A stretch of DNA of 17,679 nt from contig NZ_JBGYBX010000029.1 of the NCBI RefSeq assembly GCF_041817755.1, positions 1 to 17,679 on the forward strand. Direction: 5' to 3'. This document shows, piece after piece, positions 14,021-17,679 of the stretch. Origin of the DNA: Glaesserella sp041817755. Its GTDB lineage: Bacteria; Pseudomonadota; Gammaproteobacteria; Enterobacterales; Pasteurellaceae. The position numbers were made by a program, and so were the translations under genes. The notes beneath the pieces were generated by a model. The model was not told the origin of the DNA. It saw only the letters and a program-made list of their open reading frames with translations, and ran no database searches. How positions within the stretch are numbered: the stretch's first letter is position 1; every line of letters starts with the position of its first letter.

Positions 14021-14590
14021 TTATCGGCGATAACACAGCCAATTTTTGAGGAGTTGTTCGCCGTATTCACTGATAAAGGATTCCGGATGGAATTGTACGC
14101 CGAAAATCGGTAAGCTTTGGTGACGCATTGCCATTAAAATACCTTGATCACAAACGGCGGTGGTTACAAGCGGTGTGTTTTCTAAGGAATTTTGCAAAAT
14201 TGCCCATGAGTGATACAGACCGATTTGAAAGCTGTTCGGCAGTCCCGTAAACAGCGGGTTATCCGCCAGCTGAATCAACGGGCGCTGCTGTCCGTGACGG
14301 ACGTTATTGAGGTTATAAAGTTGCCCTCCGAAGAACTCACCGAGGGTTTGATGTCCCAGACAGACGCCCAAAATCGATTTGGTTCGGTGGTAACGCGCTA
14401 ACATATCAAAAAGTTGCGGATAGGCGCGAGGTACGTCGGGACCGGGAGAAATCAGGATATGGCTGAATTTTTCTACGTCGTCCAAATTTAATTTTTCTAC
14501 CGAAACCACCTGCATTTCAACCTCCAATTTTCTTAGGAGGTCGACTAAATTGAAGGTAAAGGAATCGTGATTGTCGATGATTAGAAGCAT
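14021..14590 (-). CDS. pabA: Glutamine amidotransferase, PABA/anthranilate synthase component II
   Basis: A 189-residue class I glutamine amidotransferase that supplies ammonia for p-aminobenzoate or anthranilate synthesis. The opening LLIIDNHDSFTFNL, the oxyanion ISPGPDVP, the nucleophile Cys77 in GVCLGHQ, and His168/Glu170 in QFHPES are all present, so the catalytic triad is complete. The start ATG is eight bases after the rmuC stop, suggesting a shared transcript. No synthase or aminotransferase partner gene lies nearby, so PabA versus TrpG cannot be decided from context; a lone PabA for folate synthesis seems more likely. Confidence 0.87.
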   Translation of the reverse strand: MLLIIDNHDSFTFNLVDLLRKLEVEMQVVSVEKLNLDDVEKFSHILISPGPDVPRAYPQLFDMLARYHRTKSILGVCLGHQTLGEFFGGQLYNLNNVRHGQQRPLIQLADNPLFTGLPNSFQIGLYHSWAILQNSLENTPLVTTAVCDQGILMAMRHQSLPIFGVQFHPESFISEYGEQLLKNWLCYRR

Positions 14591-14598
14591 ATCGTGTG

Positions 14599-16209
14599 TT
14601 ATTCGCTGTTATCCGGTTTTTCGGCTATGACGGTCAGTTTGGCGGTATCCCAGTCGCTTTCCAATAGGTCGACTTGCGGGGTAATTTGATTTGCCTTACC
14701 GGAAAGTTGTTGGAAACGTTCGACTTTTCCCAGTAAGCCTTGTTTACCGACCAATGAGGTGACGGTCAGATTATACTGATTACTTGCCGTATTCAAGGTA
14801 TTGCCGAGTTTGGCAAGACGCTCGGCGACCATACAAACTTGGTTATAAATGTCACCGGCTTTCTCGCTGATTTCGCGGGCTTCGGTATTTCCCCGTTCTA
14901 TCCGCCATAAATTGGCGACGGTACGCAAAATCGGCATGAGCGTCGTATGGGAAACCAAAATTACATTACGCTCGTAACCGTAATTGAACAGCTGCGGATC
15001 ATGCTTCATGGCTTCGATATACGCCGGTTCAATCGGGACGAACATCAAGACGAAATCAGGGCTTTTCATGCCGATCAAATTGTTGTAGTTTTTCTTGGAA
15101 AGCCCGTCTATATGCGCCCGTAACGAGCGGCAATGTTCATCCAAGGCTTGTGAAATGGCAAAATTTTCATCGGATCTGACCGCTTGATCGTAAGCAACGA
15201 GAGAGACTTTACTGTCCAGCACCAAATGTTTTCCGTCCGGTAATTTCACGACAAAATCCGGCGCAAAGCGCTTACCTTCTTCATCTTTGTAGCTTTCTTG
15301 TGCGACATAATGTTCGCCTTTTAACAATCCGGCGGATTGTAAAGCACTTTCCAATTGAACTTCGCCCCAATTGCCGGCAACTTTGTTATTGCCTTTTAAC
15401 GCCGTGGTCAGATTTTGCGCTTCTTGCGACATGGATAACCCGATGTCAAGCACCCGCTTGATTTCGGCTTCCAAATTGGCGTGTCCTTTAATTGACTCGC
15501 TGTGAACTTCATTGACCCGTTTCTGAAAGGCGTCGATTTGTTCTTTGAACGGTTTCAACAACAGGTTTAAAGCAGATTGGTTGGCATCGGAAAAGGACTT
15601 GGTTTTCTCATCCAAAATCTGTTGCGCCAAATGCTGGAATTCGACATTTAGCTGTTGGCGGACATCTAAAAATTGGCGTTGTTGAGTTTCAAAACTGTGT
15701 TGTTTTTCCGTCAGAGTCGTGCGTAACTCGGCTAATTCTTGCTGTGCTTGGGACAGCTGATGATAAAGAGATTGGTTTTCCCGTTCTTTATTTGCCAAAT
15801 GTTGTTGTATGGTTTGTAATTGTTCTTCCGTACCTTCGGATTTGGCTTGGGAAGCGCCGATGCGTTCTTTTAACTCATTGATGTAGCTTTCCAATTGATT
15901 TTCTTGATTTTCGGCAAATTCCAATTTTTGTTGTAAAGTTTGAAGGGCGGCATCCCGTTCGGACAGCCGTTCGCTCATCGATTCCGCCCGTGTCTGTTGC
16001 TGAATTGCCCATTGTTCGATTTGGTTTTTTTCAGCGCTGAGTGCCTCGTGTTTTTGCGAAAGTTGCGTTAGCTGAGTTTGAGCTTGGGCTAAATCTTGTT
16101 GCAGTTCAAAAGCATCCCGTTGATAACGGGATTGCCTGAAAAATAAAAAAAGTCCCAACAATGTGAGGCAGCCGATTGCCGTATACAGCCAAATTTCATC
16201 TATTCTCAT
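14599..16209 (-). CDS. rmuC: DNA recombination protein RmuC
   Basis: A 536-residue protein of the RmuC family, reported to limit inverted-repeat rearrangements. Residues about 8-25 are a transmembrane segment, about 30-215 a long Gln/Glu-rich coiled coil, and about 230-450 the RmuC domain with GNWGE (279-283), FAPDFVVKLPDGKH and LVLDSKVS (329-336), which resembles a PD-(D/E)xK nuclease core. It is longer than E. coli RmuC (475 residues as I recall), mainly in the coiled coil. It starts at ATG 16209 in a divergent region and is followed closely by the pabA-like gene. Confidence 0.95.
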   Translation of the reverse strand: MRIDEIWLYTAIGCLTLLGLFLFFRQSRYQRDAFELQQDLAQAQTQLTQLSQKHEALSAEKNQIEQWAIQQQTRAESMSERLSERDAALQTLQQKLEFAENQENQLESYINELKERIGASQAKSEGTEEQLQTIQQHLANKERENQSLYHQLSQAQQELAELRTTLTEKQHSFETQQRQFLDVRQQLNVEFQHLAQQILDEKTKSFSDANQSALNLLLKPFKEQIDAFQKRVNEVHSESIKGHANLEAEIKRVLDIGLSMSQEAQNLTTALKGNNKVAGNWGEVQLESALQSAGLLKGEHYVAQESYKDEEGKRFAPDFVVKLPDGKHLVLDSKVSLVAYDQAVRSDENFAISQALDEHCRSLRAHIDGLSKKNYNNLIGMKSPDFVLMFVPIEPAYIEAMKHDPQLFNYGYERNVILVSHTTLMPILRTVANLWRIERGNTEAREISEKAGDIYNQVCMVAERLAKLGNTLNTASNQYNLTVTSLVGKQGLLGKVERFQQLSGKANQITPQVDLLESDWDTAKLTVIAEKPDNSE

Positions 16210-16318
16210 TACTTAAAATACTGTAAAAAAATATAGTAGTATTTTACTGGCTTTGAGATGAAAAAATCAATAACAAATCTTCGGTGTTTGTGAGAAGGAG
16301 ACGTGAAGGTGCTAAATA

Positions 16319-16327
16319 TGCTAAAAT
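16319..16327 (+). promoter_or_regulatory. Extended -10 promoter of the small exported protein
   Basis: TGCTAAAAT at 16319-16327 is an extended -10 element (TGn then TAAAAT) and would start RNA near 16334, about 23 bases before the ATG at 16357. No convincing -35 is seen, which is acceptable for extended -10 promoters. Confidence 0.5.
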
Positions 16328-16356
16328 TTATTCGCTTTTTTATATAAGGATTAGCT

Positions 16357-16797
16357 ATGAGTATGATAACGTTAGCGGATAGTTCACTACGTCGATTGAT
16401 GAAAAAATGTGTTGTCGTCAGTCTGTCTTTCTGGATCTTCGCCTGTTCCTTTTTTCCAAATAACATAGAGGTAGCACCGCAAACATTACCAAATGCCAAA
16501 CTGAATAAACATTATATGGCGGAGGTACGGTTTTTAGACCCGGTTCCCTTAATATGTCATCTTAATATTACCGATGATGTGGGATTACAAATCATGCCTA
16601 TTGAAGAATACAATGCATCTTCACAAGCGTATCCCAACCATTGTTTTCAAGGTTTTTTAGTTTTTGGCGTACCCAATAAAACAGGGGTTATTCATATTTC
16701 GGCGACCGGCGGTTCTAACGGTTTAGGCGGCCCGATGACGATGTTTGTCCAGCCCGATAAATTGTCATTCTCGACAACGATAACAATTGAACCATAG
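16357..16797 (+). CDS. Uncharacterised small exported or lipoprotein
   Basis: A 146-residue protein I do not recognise. AAGGA at 16346-16350 gives good spacing to the ATG at 16357. The N-terminus has a basic part (RRLMKK, residues 12-17), a hydrophobic segment (CVVVSLSFWIFA), then Cys30, a near-lipobox (WIFAC; Phe at -2 is unusual), so either a lipoprotein or a secreted protein is possible. A shorter start at Met15 would give a more typical signal length but lacks a ribosome site. The mature part looks like a small beta-rich domain with two further cysteines (64 and 94) and a Gly-rich turn TGGSNGLGGP. It stands alone between rmuC (divergent) and thrS. Confidence 0.75.
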   Translation: MSMITLADSSLRRLMKKCVVVSLSFWIFACSFFPNNIEVAPQTLPNAKLNKHYMAEVRFLDPVPLICHLNITDDVGLQIMPIEEYNASSQAYPNHCFQGFLVFGVPNKTGVIHISATGGSNGLGGPMTMFVQPDKLSFSTTITIEP

Positions 16798-16815
16798 CCT
16801 TTTTTATCCGATTTA

Positions 16816-16991
16816 TGTTAAAATGTGCCCGCTTTTTCGTCCGCCCGTTTGTGAGGGCGAGTAAAGCAACTTGCAAAAAATTTTGAAAAACTGACCGCTT
16901 GCAAGCGGTCTTTTGTTTTGAAAAATTTACGAATTTTATTTAAACCAACATGTAACCTTTCGTATGGGTTACCACTGTATAAGGATTAACA
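16816..16991 (+). promoter_or_regulatory. thrS promoter and long leader
   Basis: TG plus TAAAAT (16816-16824) is an extended -10 element that would start RNA near 16831, giving a leader of about 160 bases. In it lie a hairpin CGCCC (16842-16846) with GGGCG (16855-16859), then an uptake-word palindrome at 16893-16910. In E. coli the thrS leader is of similar length and ThrS binds it to repress its own translation; a comparable control here is an inference. Confidence 0.45.
16893..16910. repeat. Perfect uptake-sequence palindrome / possible terminator
   Basis: GACCGCTTGCAAGCGGTC (16893-16910) is a perfect 18-base palindrome formed by two abutting inverted uptake cores, followed by TTTTGTTTT at 16911-16919. 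Such inverted pairs are frequent terminators in this family; here it lies inside the proposed thrS leader, so it could act as an attenuator or as the terminator of the gene before. Confidence 0.65.
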
Positions 16992-17679
16992 ATGCCAATT
17001 ATTACTTTACCTGATGGCTCACAACGCCAATTCGACAACCCAGTTTCTGTGATGGAAGTGGCTCAAAGTATCGGTGCAGGTCTTGCTAAAGCAACAATCG
17101 CAGGGCGTGTAAACGGTGAACGCCGTGATGCTTCGGACATTATTAGCGAAGATGCTACCCTTGAAATTATTACCGCAAAAGATGAAGACGGTTTAGAGAT
17201 CATTCGTCACTCTACGGCACACTTACTGGGTCACGCAATCAAACAACTTTTCCCGAACGTGAAAATGGCGATCGGTCCGACAATCGACAACGGTTTCTAC
17301 TATGACATTGATTTAGACCGCTCTTTAACGCAGGAAGATCTTGATGCACTTGAAGCACGTATGTTGGAACTGGCGAAAACCAATTACGATGTGGTGAAAA
17401 AACGTGTGAGCTGGCAGGAAGCGAGAGATACTTTTGAAAGCCGTGGCGAGTTGTACAAAATGGCGATTTTGGACGAAAATATCAGTAAAGATGATCGTCC
17501 AGCACTTTATCATCACGAAGAATATATTGATATGTGTCGTGGTCCGCACGTGCCGAATATGCGTTTTTGCCATCACTTCAAATTACAAAAAGTGGCAGGG
17601 GCATACTGGCGTGGCGACAGCAAAAATAAAATGTTGCAACGTATTTACGGTACGGCGTGGGCGGATAAAAAACAACTTG
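16992..17679 (+). CDS. thrS: Threonine--tRNA ligase, 5' part (runs off window)
   Basis: The first 229 residues of ThrS, the class II synthetase that charges tRNA-Thr. The N-terminal TGS domain (MPIITLPDGSQRQF to about residue 60) is followed by the editing domain with HSTAHLLGHAIK (the metal-site HxxxH), EYIDMCRGPHVPN and FCHHFKLQKVAGAYWRGDSK, near-identical to E. coli ThrS as I recall it. AAGGA at 16981-16985 is six bases before the ATG. The catalytic and anticodon-binding domains lie beyond the right edge. The frame is open to the last base. Confidence 0.98.
   Translation, partial: MPIITLPDGSQRQFDNPVSVMEVAQSIGAGLAKATIAGRVNGERRDASDIISEDATLEIITAKDEDGLEIIRHSTAHLLGHAIKQLFPNVKMAIGPTIDNGFYYDIDLDRSLTQEDLDALEARMLELAKTNYDVVKKRVSWQEARDTFESRGELYKMAILDENISKDDRPALYHHEEYIDMCRGPHVPNMRFCHHFKLQKVAGAYWRGDSKNKMLQRIYGTAWADKKQL

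Noticed and set aside
16303..16347. A 14-codon GTG-started frame just before the 16357 gene, with AGGAG upstream
   Set aside because: The extended -10 element at 16319-16327 lies inside it, so most of it is probably not transcribed; too short to support.

Overview
The window reads as a chromosomal segment of a Pasteurellaceae bacterium. Most of it is AT-rich, and it carries many copies of the Actinobacillus/Mannheimia-type DNA uptake word ACAAGCGGT (or its complement), including inverted pairs. The proteins (TyrS, ZapA, YgfB, ThrS, HinT, RmuC) resemble Haemophilus and E. coli homologues recalled from memory. Species was not determined. Three things are most worth a second look: a possible undescribed Fur-controlled small RNA (about 3829-3899, minus strand), a Slam outer-membrane translocator beside a very long-stalked surface lipoprotein (6584-9774), and a degraded-looking type I-C CRISPR adaptation module at the left edge.

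Layout. 1-2490: the end of a type I-C CRISPR-Cas locus, with the 3' part of cas1 (GC-rich, apparently frameshifted), cas2, a leader with its own promoter, and an array of 20 repeats and 19 spacers. The interference genes would lie left of the window. 2540-3764: tyrS and its terminator (minus). 3829-3934: a predicted free-standing sRNA with a Fur box over its promoter. 3997-5481: hinT-ycfL-thiK operon (minus), the E. coli gene order without lpoB. 5578-6454: a small membrane methyltransferase-like protein and an XRE-type regulator (minus). 6584-9774: the Slam pair (plus), divergent from that regulator. 9771-10936: fthC, 6S RNA and zapA (minus), with ygfB divergent (11012-11560), the same arrangement as in E. 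coli. 11593-13844: nrdG-nrdD, an anaerobic ribonucleotide reductase operon (minus) with a perfect FNR site and two NrdR boxes. 14021-16209: rmuC and a PabA/TrpG-type amidotransferase (minus). 16357-16797: an unknown small exported protein (plus). 16992 to the end: the 5' part of thrS (plus), behind a leader of about 160 nt that contains an uptake-sequence palindrome.

How parts work together. cas1/cas2 would acquire spacers, but the cas1 frameshift, if real, should stop this while the array could still be transcribed. Slam (8362-9774) probably exports the lipoprotein encoded just before it. FNR and NrdR sites fit switching the class III reductase on without oxygen and off when dNTPs are sufficient. 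No gap between genes exceeds 300 bases, and no tRNA, rRNA, insertion sequence or prophage gene was recognised.
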